Of a DNA stretch of 64,000 nucleotides, positions 8,758-18,153 are shown one piece after another. The position numbers and the translations under genes are program-made. The stretch's first letter is position 1, and every line of letters begins with the position of its first letter. The notes under the pieces are model-generated. The model was not told the DNA's origin, did no database searches, and worked only from the letters and a program-made list of their open reading frames with translations. This DNA is from Taibaiella chishuiensis (lineage in GTDB: Bacteria > Bacteroidota > Bacteroidia > Chitinophagales > Chitinophagaceae): the NCBI RefSeq assembly GCF_003014535.1, contig NZ_PYGD01000008.1:1-64000 (forward strand), given 5' to 3'.

Positions 8758-11211
8758 TTATTTTTTAATTATTTTCTGTGTGTAAACAATACGATGTTCT
8801 GTGCTCAGACCGGCCACATAAACACCCGCAGGCAAGTGGCTAATGTTAATCATATCTTTACCCCCGTTCAGCACATGGCGCAGCACTACTCTGCCGCTTA
8901 TATCGCTCAGTACCAGTAACGCGTTACCGGTAGCACAGTCAACCCACAACTGCCCGGAAACCGGGTTAGGATAGATGTTCCATTCCCGCTTCGCAGCCAT
9001 AAGCCTGCTTGCGGCAGCATAGTCCGGCGAAGGCGGTATAAATTCAGGGGGGAAGATCGCGCCTTCGTACTGTGCCAACAGCGCACGGGCAATTGCTCCT
9101 GCCTGCGTACGATCGGCCGCGGCGCACGCTGATATCAGATCCCGGAACTGTACGGGCAGGTTATTCCACGTTGCCCCCGGGCCTTCGAGCCATTGCAGGG
9201 CCTGGTACAATACCAGGGTATGCGCAACTTCTGCCTGCTCTTCTTCACTTAGGGTGTATTTTTCCGGGATCTTGTTCAATACCTTAAATGCATCATCCCA
9301 GCGTGCAAGTTCCCGGTAAGCCGAAGCCTGGTACAACTTATACTGGTATCCCTTGGTCACTTTCGCATACACCAGGGCGATACTGTCAATATAGTTGGCA
9401 GTGTCCGTATCCTTGCGGTACTGGTACTGCCCTACAGCCCTGTCGATCAGCAGTGCGTGGGCGGTCAACAGGCCGTCCAGCAAAGCGGTATCGTTATAAG
9501 TACGGCCAGGTTTTGCTTCAATCAAAGTTATCTGCGATTCAATCACTGATAATGCTGTTATAAACTGCGAAAAAGGGAAAGGCGCGGGTGGTGCTCCATT
9601 ATTATGTACCGGGCAGGTATTGGCCTGGGTGCCGATTATATTGGTAAAGTTCCTGTTTACCGGAACTTCGGGAGCCCCTATTCCGGTACAGCCATATTGA
9701 AAATCGGCGATCGTATTCGTATTGGGTCCTATAAAATAATTGGGGTAATTATATCCTGCAGTGGGTGCGGACGTATAATTAAACTTGTTTCCGGCACTGT
9801 AATCATAAAGATTACTAAGCCCTGCAGGCAGGTACTGCAACCGGGCGATACCATCGCTGCCTGAATTGATTACGTCCTGCATAACCGATATCTCGTATCC
9901 GTTCCAGGTGCCCAGCAGGTTATTACATAGTATTTTCAACCCGGTTGTCGCGGCAGTATTACGGTTACGCCCAATGGACTGTACACCCAATAACAACCCC
10001 AGGGGAAAGGGCTTGGTTTTATTCCGGTATATTTCATTATAGGCAGTACCCGAATTTTTAACCACAATGCCGGGACCGCCTGCAGGATGACCGCATAACG
10101 TATTACCTTCTATACGATACCCGGTTGAATTACGCAGAAAAATACCAAAATAAGAAGGGCTATTATCCACCTGAAAATTACACCCCAGCACCCAGGGCAT
10201 AAAGCAGCCGCTCATATTAATACCATAAAGACAATAGAAATCCGCATTACGGACTAAAGACACGCGGTCAGTCTGCAGACTGTTGACCAGGTAGATACCG
10301 GTATTCAGATTGGAGAAAACACACCTGGGCATAAGGTCGTTGAATTGTTGAACCTTTACGCTTGCGTTCACCCCCATAATACCGGAGGTGTTCAGCGGAT
10401 TAACTGCACTACCTGTAAATGTACAGGAAAGAAATGTAATATTTTTGCAATTATCCAGGTAAACCATATCCGGCGGGTATGGACTCGGATTAAAGTTATT
10501 GGTATGGGTAAAGCTGCAATACTGGAATAGAGCATTCCAGTTCATCCCGCTGGTTTGCGTATTCGGATCGACGATGGCCCCCGCGTTCACTTCATTATGA
10601 AACCATAACGCCCTTTTATTATTTCGGAAAAGGGTCAAATTCGCAGCAACAGTTCCACCATTGGTTGTTGACGCAGCAAAGTCCTTGTCAAAATTCCGGA
10701 TGGCGGTCTCCGCATTTTCAATCGTACTGTTTTCGATAAATATCCGCGATGCATTGGGAGAAGCGGGTCCTGGGCTGGAAGTCGCGCCCCGCATGGTTTC
10801 TATACCCGACCAGTAGGTACCCGGTGTGATAACGGTGACCAAAGACTGGTTGCGGGCTTCGAATACAGCCGCCGCAGAAGCATTGGGAGGCGGGCCGGCA
10901 GTACCAAAATAACCTCTTAAAATAATGCGGGCGCCGGCCCCCATTTTTACCGTAGCCCCATCTACTTTAATCGTGCCCCCGGCCATAACCGTAATATCAT
11001 AAGGGAAGGAAGCCACCGCTCCCGGATTAATAAGTAACAATGCGCCGGACTGTACGATACAAGGGCCAGAACAATAATCAGGAAAGTTAACGTAGTATGT
11101 TCCTGAAATAACAGTCGGAATAACAGCGTGTAGCGGCGTAGGACCAGCTAACCAGCACACGCCTGATAAGGCCAGGTTTAGCAGCCAAATTATTAGCAAA
11201 TGTTTTTTCAT
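8758..11211 (-). CDS. large secreted parallel beta-helix-like protein with T9SS sorting domain
   Basis: An 817-residue protein. The signal peptide is followed by about 500 residues rich in short beta-helix-like rungs (ESSTIENAET-type, NITFLSCTFTGSA, YRIEGNTLCGHPAGGPGIVVKNS), the pattern of right-handed parallel beta-helix proteins. An alpha-helical segment (about 560-720, TPR-like, with YQASAYRELARWDDAFKVLNKIPEKY) comes next, then a T9SS C-terminal domain (WNIYPNPVSGQLWV ... LPAGVYVAGL). No pectate-lyase catalytic residues were identified. It is first in a two-gene unit with the propeller-like T9SS protein. An adhesin or matrix role is inference. Confidence 0.82.
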   Translation of the reverse strand: MKKHLLIIWLLNLALSGVCWLAGPTPLHAVIPTVISGTYYVNFPDYCSGPCIVQSGALLLINPGAVASFPYDITVMAGGTIKVDGATVKMGAGARIILRGYFGTAGPPPNASAAAVFEARNQSLVTVITPGTYWSGIETMRGATSSPGPASPNASRIFIENSTIENAETAIRNFDKDFAASTTNGGTVAANLTLFRNNKRALWFHNEVNAGAIVDPNTQTSGMNWNALFQYCSFTHTNNFNPSPYPPDMVYLDNCKNITFLSCTFTGSAVNPLNTSGIMGVNASVKVQQFNDLMPRCVFSNLNTGIYLVNSLQTDRVSLVRNADFYCLYGINMSGCFMPWVLGCNFQVDNSPSYFGIFLRNSTGYRIEGNTLCGHPAGGPGIVVKNSGTAYNEIYRNKTKPFPLGLLLGVQSIGRNRNTAATTGLKILCNNLLGTWNGYEISVMQDVINSGSDGIARLQYLPAGLSNLYDYSAGNKFNYTSAPTAGYNYPNYFIGPNTNTIADFQYGCTGIGAPEVPVNRNFTNIIGTQANTCPVHNNGAPPAPFPFSQFITALSVIESQITLIEAKPGRTYNDTALLDGLLTAHALLIDRAVGQYQYRKDTDTANYIDSIALVYAKVTKGYQYKLYQASAYRELARWDDAFKVLNKIPEKYTLSEEEQAEVAHTLVLYQALQWLEGPGATWNNLPVQFRDLISACAAADRTQAGAIARALLAQYEGAIFPPEFIPPSPDYAAASRLMAAKREWNIYPNPVSGQLWVDCATGNALLVLSDISGRVVLRHVLNGGKDMINISHLPAGVYVAGLSTEHRIVYTQKIIKK

Positions 11212-11295
11212 GGGATATTTATTTTATATAAATAAATATCAAACATAAAATAAACCTACTTACTATCAAAGCATAAATGCATAATTTATTAAAAC

Positions 11296-11997
11296 CTACC
11301 CTTTTTTATCCTCTAACCGGGCGATCATATTATTCATCTGCTCGAGTTGCGAACGCTGTATTTCGATAATATCCTCCTGCTGCCGGATAATAAGATGATC
11401 CAGTTTTTCGTGCAGCATGCGGATCTCCAGTTCCGACTTCAGGTTGATCATATAATCGCTTTTGGCCCGCTGCCGGTCTTTTTCTTCCTGCCGGTTCTGG
11501 CTCATCATAATCACCGGCGCCTGCAGGGCTGCCAGGCAGGACAGGATCAGGTTGAGCAGGATAAAGGGATAGGGATCGAAACCTTTGTTGTGCAGCATAT
11601 ATACATTGCCCAGGATCCAGACTACGATGGTAATGCTGAAAAAGATGATAAATTTCCAGCTGCCGCCAAAGGCGGCTACCTTGTCGGCAACGCGCTGGCC
11701 CAGGGTGCTTTGCAGGTCGTCGTCGTCCAGTTTGGCGGTTATCGAGTTGCGCTTGCCGATCGAGTCGAGCACGGTCTGTTCCATTTCACCAAGATCGCCT
11801 ACTTCGCGCATCAGGTGATCGGATAAATACTTCAGCTTACAGGAGTTCAGTTCACTTACCGATAAATGATCGTCCGCACCGAAATCAGGGTTCTCCTTTT
11901 GTATGATCTTCAGTAATTCGCCATGAATAACATTGCCTGAAACGCGTTCCGACACAGGAAATTCTTTCCCCGAAAGGCCGCTGATAAAGGTTTCCAT
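11296..11997 (-). CDS. DUF1003 family membrane protein
   Basis: A 233-residue protein. The C-terminal part carries two membrane segments (about 113-131, FIIFFSITIVVWILGNVYML, and about 140-160) and the DUF1003 pattern LNLILSCLAALQAPVIMMSQNRQEEKDRQRA. A long amphipathic helix with coiled-coil character (ELEIRMLHEKLDHLIIRQQEDIIEIQRSQLEQ, in pieces) follows. The N-terminal ~100 residues are soluble. The family is widespread but has no established function. It is transcribed alone and divergent from nothing obvious. Confidence 0.88.
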   Translation of the reverse strand: METFISGLSGKEFPVSERVSGNVIHGELLKIIQKENPDFGADDHLSVSELNSCKLKYLSDHLMREVGDLGEMEQTVLDSIGKRNSITAKLDDDDLQSTLGQRVADKVAAFGGSWKFIIFFSITIVVWILGNVYMLHNKGFDPYPFILLNLILSCLAALQAPVIMMSQNRQEEKDRQRAKSDYMINLKSELEIRMLHEKLDHLIIRQQEDIIEIQRSQLEQMNNMIARLEDKKG

Positions 11998-12130
11998 AAT
12001 ATACTTCTTTCGATGAAATTAAGGAAGCCTGGCATATATTTTCAAAAGATTTTGAGCGGCGCGGGGTTAAAACAAAGCAAAGACGGGTACAAGCGGCCGC
12101 CAGTGTGTATTTGCACTATTCAAAATAGGT

Positions 12131-13027
12131 CTACTGACAGATATTCTTTTGCATGACCACCCGTTTCTCGATCCATACATCGCTTTCGTCGTCGCGCAGC
12201 TGTACGTAATACACTCCCAGGGGATCACGGTCCGGATCGAACTCGACCGAGATTTCATGTTCACCTTTCGAATTACTGACCTGGCCCGATTTGATTTCGC
12301 GGTATACCTTACGGTTGTGGTCAAAGATCACCACATGCATCTGCCTGCGGCTTTCCTTCTTCCAGTTAAGCGGTACATACACTTTCGAAAGGTTAAGGTC
12401 GAACACTTCTCCCCCGTTGCCACTGGTATTGATGTTATGATGGGTATAGTACTCAGGCATCTGCTGGCGAAGCAAACCAGCCATATAAGCCACCAGAGCC
12501 TTGCCTTCATCCGGTTTTCCCGACGGGTTATACACATTACTCAGGCAATGGCCGCTCGTAAGCGTCCATATCGCATGCTGGCCCAGCGATCCGAATAAAC
12601 GGTGTTGCCGTATATAACGGCTTACCTGGCGCATTACCGTATCGCCCTGCTTCCAATAGGCATACGTTAAATTTTTAGCGGGCCCACTGGCGCTGCTCTT
12701 GCCACAAAAGGTCTGCAGGGTTACCGTTTTCGATTTACCGGCTTCGACGGTTACCTGTTCTTCACCCACCGCCACAAGGGGCTGGAATCGGCTATCCAAA
12801 GGTTTAAAAATAAGCGCCGGATCAACGGCAAGTGAAAGATCGCTACCGGTATTGTTATGCAACTCCAGGTTAAGACACTGCCCCATAAAGCCACCTTTGG
12901 ATACCGCCTTGACGGTTACCAGGCGTTTGGCCATAGATTCCTTAAGAGAAAGAAGAGCCGCCTGTGCCGGAGCAGAAAGGCATACAACCAAAAGCAGCAA
13001 CCAGCTGCCGTTTCGTAAATAAGACAT
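12131..13027 (-). CDS. secreted protein of unknown function
   Basis: A 298-residue protein I do not recognise. It has a signal peptide (LLLLVVCLSAPAQA) and then a beta-rich domain (residues 30-130) about the consequences of which nothing can be read; it includes LNLELHNNTGSDLSLAVDPALIFKPLD, resembling proteins with an Ig-like extracellular fold. A middle helical part (TSGHCLSNVYNPSGKPDEGKA) and a C-terminal region with VYVPLNWKKESRRQMHVVIFDHNRKVYREI follow. No T9SS domain is apparent, so a periplasmic location is likely. Codon use resembles its neighbours. Confidence 0.7.
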   Translation of the reverse strand: MSYLRNGSWLLLLVVCLSAPAQAALLSLKESMAKRLVTVKAVSKGGFMGQCLNLELHNNTGSDLSLAVDPALIFKPLDSRFQPLVAVGEEQVTVEAGKSKTVTLQTFCGKSSASGPAKNLTYAYWKQGDTVMRQVSRYIRQHRLFGSLGQHAIWTLTSGHCLSNVYNPSGKPDEGKALVAYMAGLLRQQMPEYYTHHNINTSGNGGEVFDLNLSKVYVPLNWKKESRRQMHVVIFDHNRKVYREIKSGQVSNSKGEHEISVEFDPDRDPLGVYYVQLRDDESDVWIEKRVVMQKNICQ

Positions 13028-13212
13028 AGTGGGTTGATTGATAGGTTACAGGGGCCCTGGATATGGCCGGTACTAAAATAATCATTTACATCAATATTAA
13101 CAATACCCGCTTCCCGGCCCTATCCATACAAAAGCCTGCCGGATATGACAGAACTATGACTTGGCTCCCGGTACGAAAAGGGCTTATTTTGTACTCCTAA
13201 AAACACGATCTT

Positions 13213-13893
13213 ATGGGAGGCACACCAGACTTTAAAGCCATAGCCGCACAACTCCGGCAACCTTCGGGAGACGATGGCATTGCTACAGCCGAAAGAATGA
13301 GTGATAACAACGGCAATATGATCAGGCGCTGCATCGATCATTTAAATATACAGGATAAGAACCGGGTACTGGAAATGGGCCCGGGCGGCGGCACACACCT
13401 GCCCTATGTACTGCCCAAAGCGAAAGACATACACTACCAGGGCATAGATATCTCGGCAACGATGGTGGCGCTGGCCAGTAGCCTGAACCAGCCGGCTATC
13501 GAAAGCGGGCAGGCTGCTTTTCTCGCCATAGATCCTGTGGATGGTTATGTGGGTATCCCCGGGGATGACCGGCAGTACGACCGCATCTTTACCGTAAACA
13601 CGCTTTACTTCTGGGATAATGCGCCGGCACAGGCCGCGGAGTTGTTCCGGGTATTACGTCCGGGCGGCGTCTTTGCCCTTTGCTTCGCTACTGAGGCCTT
13701 TATGAAGACCCTGCCTTTTACCGAATTTGGTTTTAATCTTTACAGTCCCGAAAAAGCCACAGATCTGCTTGCTGCTGCGGGCTTCCACATCGTCGATGTG
13801 ATTAGCGAAACCGAGCAGGTAACCAGCAATGCCGGTCATACCGTCGAACGCGAATTTATCGTATTGCTTGCCAGCCGCGATATCGCGTCATAA
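13213..13893 (+). CDS. class I SAM-dependent methyltransferase
   Basis: A 226-residue protein with the Rossmann methyltransferase pattern. Motif I is VLEMGPGGGTHLPYVL (about 59-74), the acidic residue after strand 2 is in YQGIDIS, and the post-motif region FTVNTLYFWDNAPAQAAELFRVLRPGGVFALCFA is typical of the Methyltransf_11 group. The substrate is not inferable. It is a single-gene unit, convergent with the small membrane-protein gene that ends 9 nt after its stop. Confidence 0.88.
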   Translation: MGGTPDFKAIAAQLRQPSGDDGIATAERMSDNNGNMIRRCIDHLNIQDKNRVLEMGPGGGTHLPYVLPKAKDIHYQGIDISATMVALASSLNQPAIESGQAAFLAIDPVDGYVGIPGDDRQYDRIFTVNTLYFWDNAPAQAAELFRVLRPGGVFALCFATEAFMKTLPFTEFGFNLYSPEKATDLLAAAGFHIVDVISETEQVTSNAGHTVEREFIVLLASRDIAS

Positions 13894-13901
13894 CGACGGG
13901 G

Positions 13902-14063
13902 TTAGGCGCGGAACGAATCGAATTTGCGGATAAGGAAGATCACCGGAGCGATCATCAGGGAGAAGAGGAAGCCATAGCCCCTGCCAAATGTCTCTGCTAC
14001 GGCAATACCGGCCAGGGAGAAAAAGGCGATCAGCAACAAGGCGATAAAGTATTTTTTTATCAT
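13902..14063 (-). CDS. small two-helix membrane protein, 53 aa
   Basis: Reading the minus strand from ATG at 14063 to TAA at 13902 gives a 53-residue protein. It has two hydrophobic segments (YFIALLLIAFFSLAGIAVA, and FLFSLMIAPVIFLI) joined by ETFGRGYG and ends in RKFDSFRA, a positive-inside tail. The uninterrupted frame, hydrophobic pattern and tight convergent packing against the methyltransferase gene support a real gene. Function is unknown. Confidence 0.6.
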   Translation of the reverse strand: MIKKYFIALLLIAFFSLAGIAVAETFGRGYGFLFSLMIAPVIFLIRKFDSFRA

Positions 14064-14232
14064 AGTAATGGTTGGGTGATAATGCTTTCGAAACTACACT
14101 TTTCTTCTTATTCCGCCTACTATCGGGTTGTTAGCAATAGCATATTACCGCGCTGCCACCGTTTTCAACAGGGTTTCCGGGCAGAAATATACCTTATATA
14201 CCGCGAAATTCGGCTGCTAAAAAGCTAAACCG

Positions 14233-14240
14233 TACCTTTG
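14233..14240 (+). promoter_or_regulatory. -7 element of der
   Basis: TACCTTTG matches the Bacteroidota -7 consensus exactly and lies 21 nt before the der ATG. The -33 position has only a weak TTCG. Confidence 0.5.
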
Positions 14241-14260
14241 CGGCATAAATCATTAATTTA

Positions 14261-15637
14261 ATGCCCGGATTTACAGTAGCTATAGTCGGAAGACCCAATG
14301 TAGGCAAATCAACACTCTTTAACCGGTTGCTCGAGCAACGCAAAGCCATTGTAGATGACTTTAGCGGTGTGACCCGCGACCGGCAGTACGGTATTTCCGA
14401 CTGGAATGGCAAATTTTTTAACGTAATCGATACGGGTGGTTTTGTGTCCCGCTCTGAAGATATATTCGAAAAAGAGATCCGCAAACAGGTGCATATCGCC
14501 ATCGACGAAGCGGATATTATCCTGTTCATTACAGACGTTACGGCCGGCATTACCGACCTCGACGACGATATGGCGCAACTGCTGCGCCGCTCCAACAAAC
14601 CAGTATTCCTGGTGGTTAATAAAGTAGATAATGCAGAGCGCCAGCTCGATGCTACCGAGTTTTATGTACTCGGCTTCGATCCTACGTTCTTTCTCTCTTC
14701 CATCTCCGGCAGCGGTACCGGCGAGGTACTGGATGCCATTACCGAACTGATCCCCGAATCGACCCAGGATGCAGAGGTAGAGATGATCGAAGAAGAAATC
14801 GAAGATGAGGATGGCAATGTGATCATCATGAAACGGGAAAAAGATCCCATTCCCAAGATCGCGATCATCGGCCAGCCCAATGCCGGTAAATCTACCCTGC
14901 TCAATGCCCTTACCGGTAAGGAGCGCGCCATTGTATCGGATATCGCCGGTACCACCCGCGACCCGATCCATACCCATTACAACCAGTTCGGCAAAGAATT
15001 TATCCTCATCGATACCGCCGGTTTGCGTAAGAAGAAAGCGGTACAGGAAGACCTCGAGTTCTACTCGGTGATCCGCGCCATCAAAGCGATGGATGAAGCC
15101 GATGTATGTATGCTGCTGATCGATGCGGCCAAGGGTATGACCGCCCAGGACGTCAATATCCTGTCGCTGGCCGAGCGTAAAGGCAAAGCCATCGTGATCC
15201 TGGTGAACAAATGGGATGTAGTAGAAGGCAAGGAAACCAATACCGCCCGCGACTACGAGAAAAACCTGAAAGAAAGGATCGCGCCATTTACCGATATACC
15301 CGTGGTCTTTACTTCGGCCGCCGAAAAGACGCGTATCTTCCAGGCTATCGAAAAAGCCCTGGAGGTATTTGAAAACAGGCTGAGAAGGATCACTACCTCC
15401 CACCTGAACGAGGTGATGCTGAAAGAAATCGAACGTTTTACCCCACCGGTAGTGCGCGGCCATTCGGTACGTATCAAGTTTGTGATGCAGATCCCGACGC
15501 ATACCCCGGCTTTTGCCTTTTACTCCAATCACCCCGACGAGATCAAGACGCCTTACCGCAACTTCCTCGAGAATAAGCTGCGCAGTCATTTTAATTTCAG
15601 CGGTGTGCCAATCAAGATATTTTTCAGAAAAAAATAA
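14261..15637 (+). CDS. der: ribosome biogenesis GTPase Der (EngA)
   Basis: A 458-residue tandem GTPase needed for 50S ribosomal subunit maturation. The first G domain has P-loop GRPNVGKST near residue 8, DTGG (G3) and NKVD (G4). An acidic linker (EEEIEDEDGN) leads to the second G domain with P-loop GQPNAGKST, DTAG and NKWD. The C-terminal KH-like domain ends IKIFFRKK. Both G domains are complete. It is transcribed alone from a nearby TACCTTTG promoter, with a hairpin about 28 nt past its stop. Confidence 0.98.
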   Translation: MPGFTVAIVGRPNVGKSTLFNRLLEQRKAIVDDFSGVTRDRQYGISDWNGKFFNVIDTGGFVSRSEDIFEKEIRKQVHIAIDEADIILFITDVTAGITDLDDDMAQLLRRSNKPVFLVVNKVDNAERQLDATEFYVLGFDPTFFLSSISGSGTGEVLDAITELIPESTQDAEVEMIEEEIEDEDGNVIIMKREKDPIPKIAIIGQPNAGKSTLLNALTGKERAIVSDIAGTTRDPIHTHYNQFGKEFILIDTAGLRKKKAVQEDLEFYSVIRAIKAMDEADVCMLLIDAAKGMTAQDVNILSLAERKGKAIVILVNKWDVVEGKETNTARDYEKNLKERIAPFTDIPVVFTSAAEKTRIFQAIEKALEVFENRLRRITTSHLNEVMLKEIERFTPPVVRGHSVRIKFVMQIPTHTPAFAFYSNHPDEIKTPYRNFLENKLRSHFNFSGVPIKIFFRKK

Positions 15638-15664
15638 AACGGCCGACAAGCTGTTTTCCAATCA

Positions 15665-15705
15665 AGCGATTTCTTTTTTGCTCCCCGGACAGGAAAGAAA
15701 TCGCT
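15665..15705 (+). terminator. inverted repeat after der
   Basis: Perfect 12-bp arms (AGCGATTTCTTT / AAAGAAATCGCT) enclose a 17-nt loop containing a T run and are followed by ACTTTTATG. It could be the der terminator, or an operator for the helicase gene starting 55 nt downstream. Confidence 0.45.
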
Positions 15706-15759
15706 ACTTTTATGCATGAATCCAGCCGGCTTCCGAAAAGGCCGTTCTCCCTATAAACT

Positions 15760-17982
15760 ATGCAACAGACGGATACTGCCAATACCGTTTTCCAGCAAGC
15801 GGTGGCATTTGTGAACCAGACGAATCAACATCTTTTTCTTACCGGTAAGGCCGGTACCGGTAAAACAACGTTTCTCCGTTACATACGGGACAACTGTTAT
15901 AAGAAAATGGCCGTGGTGGCGCCTACCGGCGTGGCCGCGATCAACGCAGGCGGTGTAACCATCCACTCCTTTTTCCAATTGCCTTTCGGCACCTTCCTGC
16001 CTACACAGCGCACGGTATGGGGCAGCGAATCGCAGAATATTTATAACAAGAATCAACTGCTGGGCAAGCTGCGCCTGAACAGTACCAAGAGAGACCTGAT
16101 CCGGGAACTGGACCTGCTGATCATCGATGAGATCTCGATGGTACGCGCCGATGTGATGGATGCCCTGGACGCAGTATTGCGCTCGGTACGCCGCAGGCCG
16201 CAGGACCCGTTCGGCGGGGTGCAGATGTTGTTTATCGGCGATATGTTCCAGTTGCCCCCCGTGGTGCGCGACGAGGAATGGCAGCTGATGAGCGAACATT
16301 ACAACAGCCCTTTCTTCTTCGACTCGCTCGTGGTGAAAGAAGCCATGCCTATTTATATCGAGCTTAAAAAGATCTATCGCCAGAGCGACCGTACTTTTAT
16401 CTCGCTGCTCAATAATATCCGGAACAACAACTGTACGGAAGAAGACCTGGAGCAATTGCAGGTGCATTACGATCCTTACTTCTCGCCAGGTCGCGACGAC
16501 GGTTTTATTACCCTTACCTCGCATAACTATAAGGCCGATGCCATTAACCAGGCCGAGCTCGAAAAATTGCCGGGTAAAACGCATAAGATCGACGCGGTGA
16601 TCAATAACGAGTTTCCCGAACATGCCTATCCAGTAGATAAGGTGCTGCATCTTAAAGAAGGTGCGCAGATCATGTTTATGAAAAACGATAAGGGCGATAC
16701 CCGCCGTTATTACAACGGTAAGATCGGCCGCATCGAAACGATAGACGAGTTCGAAAAAAAGATCTTCGTATCCTTCCCGAACGAAAACGGCCGCATGCAG
16801 CTGGAGCTGGAAGTATGGAAAAATATACGGTACCGTTACGATAACGAAGGCGACGATGTACAGGAAGAGGAGTTGGGTAATTTCCAGCAATACCCCATCC
16901 GTCTTGCCTGGGCCGTAACCATCCATAAAAGCCAGGGGCTTACTTTCGAAAAAGCCATTGTAGATGCCGGCCAGTCCTTTGCTGCAGGCCAGGTATACGT
17001 GGCGCTGAGCCGGTTGACCAACCTCGACGGCCTGGTGCTGAAATCGAGGATACAGGCCAGCAGTATTATGACCGACGAGCGCATCCTGGATTTTGCAAGG
17101 AACGAAGAATCCAGCGACCAGGTACAACGTACGCTTGAACTGTCGCAGCAACACTTCGCAGAACAGTCCCTGCTGCTGGCTTACGATTGGGAGAAGATAC
17201 GCGATATTATGGACGAGCATATGGACAGCTATACGACCAGTGCGCTGCCCGATAAAGCTGAAGCTATGGACTGGGCCCGGGAGCTGGGCCGCACCGTAGA
17301 GCAACAGTACCTTACCGCGCATAAGTTCCTGCCCCAGCTGGAAGAGATCCTGCGCTCCGGCAAAGGCGCTTACGACAAGCTGCATGAAAGAACCCTGGCC
17401 GCCTCTGCCTGGTTTATAAAGAGCATCGACGAAAAAGTGATTGAACGGATAAAAACACAGATCCAGGCGGAGAAGGTAAAGACCCGTACCAAAAAATATG
17501 TAAAGGCGCTGCAGGAGCTGATGCTGGTCTTTGAACGGAAAAAGCTGCAGGTGATGCAGACTGTGGGCATTACCGAAGCCCTGTCGCAGTCGCTGAATAT
17601 GGAAGAGATCATGGAACGCGTATCGCGGCTAAATGCACCTATTGAAATTGTGTTGCCACAGGAGGCCGTAGCCAAGACGGCGGCAGGCGACAGTAAAAAG
17701 ATATCGCTCGAAATGTTCCTGGCCGGCAAAACCATCGCCGATATCGCTACGGAACGCGGTATGGTAAAAGGTACCATCGAAGGGCATCTCGGCGAGTTTA
17801 TCGCTACCGGTGAAGTCGAGATCTCAGCCCTGGTACCGAAGCATAAGCTGACGCGTATTATGGAACTGCTGGATGCCCAGCCCCAGGCCACTTCGGGTAT
17901 GATCAAAGAAAAACTGGACTCTGGTTATTCCTATGGCGAGATCAAAGCCGTGATGGCATATCGTAAAAGAGCCAATATATAA
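15760..17982 (+). CDS. PIF1-like superfamily 1 DNA helicase with C-terminal helix-turn-helix domain
   Basis: A 740-residue ATPase. Walker A is LTGKAGTGKTT (27-37), Walker B LIIDEISMV (120-128), with motif GDMFQLPPV and the SF1B motif VTIHKSQGLTFEKAIVDAG (about 387-405). A helical middle section is followed by a C-terminal HTH_40-type domain (KKISLEMFLAGKTIADIATERGMVKGTIEGHL, about 645-676). This architecture is common in Bacteroidota and related to PIF1/RecD-like 5'-to-3' helicases. A role in genome maintenance is inferred from family. It ends at a strong hairpin terminator. Confidence 0.9.
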   Translation: MQQTDTANTVFQQAVAFVNQTNQHLFLTGKAGTGKTTFLRYIRDNCYKKMAVVAPTGVAAINAGGVTIHSFFQLPFGTFLPTQRTVWGSESQNIYNKNQLLGKLRLNSTKRDLIRELDLLIIDEISMVRADVMDALDAVLRSVRRRPQDPFGGVQMLFIGDMFQLPPVVRDEEWQLMSEHYNSPFFFDSLVVKEAMPIYIELKKIYRQSDRTFISLLNNIRNNNCTEEDLEQLQVHYDPYFSPGRDDGFITLTSHNYKADAINQAELEKLPGKTHKIDAVINNEFPEHAYPVDKVLHLKEGAQIMFMKNDKGDTRRYYNGKIGRIETIDEFEKKIFVSFPNENGRMQLELEVWKNIRYRYDNEGDDVQEEELGNFQQYPIRLAWAVTIHKSQGLTFEKAIVDAGQSFAAGQVYVALSRLTNLDGLVLKSRIQASSIMTDERILDFARNEESSDQVQRTLELSQQHFAEQSLLLAYDWEKIRDIMDEHMDSYTTSALPDKAEAMDWARELGRTVEQQYLTAHKFLPQLEEILRSGKGAYDKLHERTLAASAWFIKSIDEKVIERIKTQIQAEKVKTRTKKYVKALQELMLVFERKKLQVMQTVGITEALSQSLNMEEIMERVSRLNAPIEIVLPQEAVAKTAAGDSKKISLEMFLAGKTIADIATERGMVKGTIEGHLGEFIATGEVEISALVPKHKLTRIMELLDAQPQATSGMIKEKLDSGYSYGEIKAVMAYRKRANI

Positions 17983-18022
17983 CGAGACTTAACCTGTTGT
18001 ATATATCAACAAAAACCTTACT

Positions 18023-18053
18023 GTGCGGGCCTTTCAGCCCGCACTATTTTTTT
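18023..18053 (+). terminator. intrinsic terminator of the helicase gene
   Basis: A perfect 8-bp stem (GTGCGGGC / GCCCGCAC) with loop CTTTCA is followed by TATTTTTTT, 41 nt after the stop. Confidence 0.9.
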
Positions 18054-18153
18054 ACACACCGATGACATTTAATGCTTTCTTAACCTCTCGTTAAGGAGCC
18101 GGTAACATGCAGGATGTTGTTTTGCGGAAATTTAATCGCCTAATCCTGTATTA

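Noticed and set aside
14309-15661. 450-residue antisense frame over der
   Set aside because: It is the shadow of der; the protein has no family features and der is certain.
15751-17385. 544-residue antisense frame over the helicase
   Set aside because: Shadow of the helicase gene; His/Gln-rich translation is typical of reversed high-GC codons.
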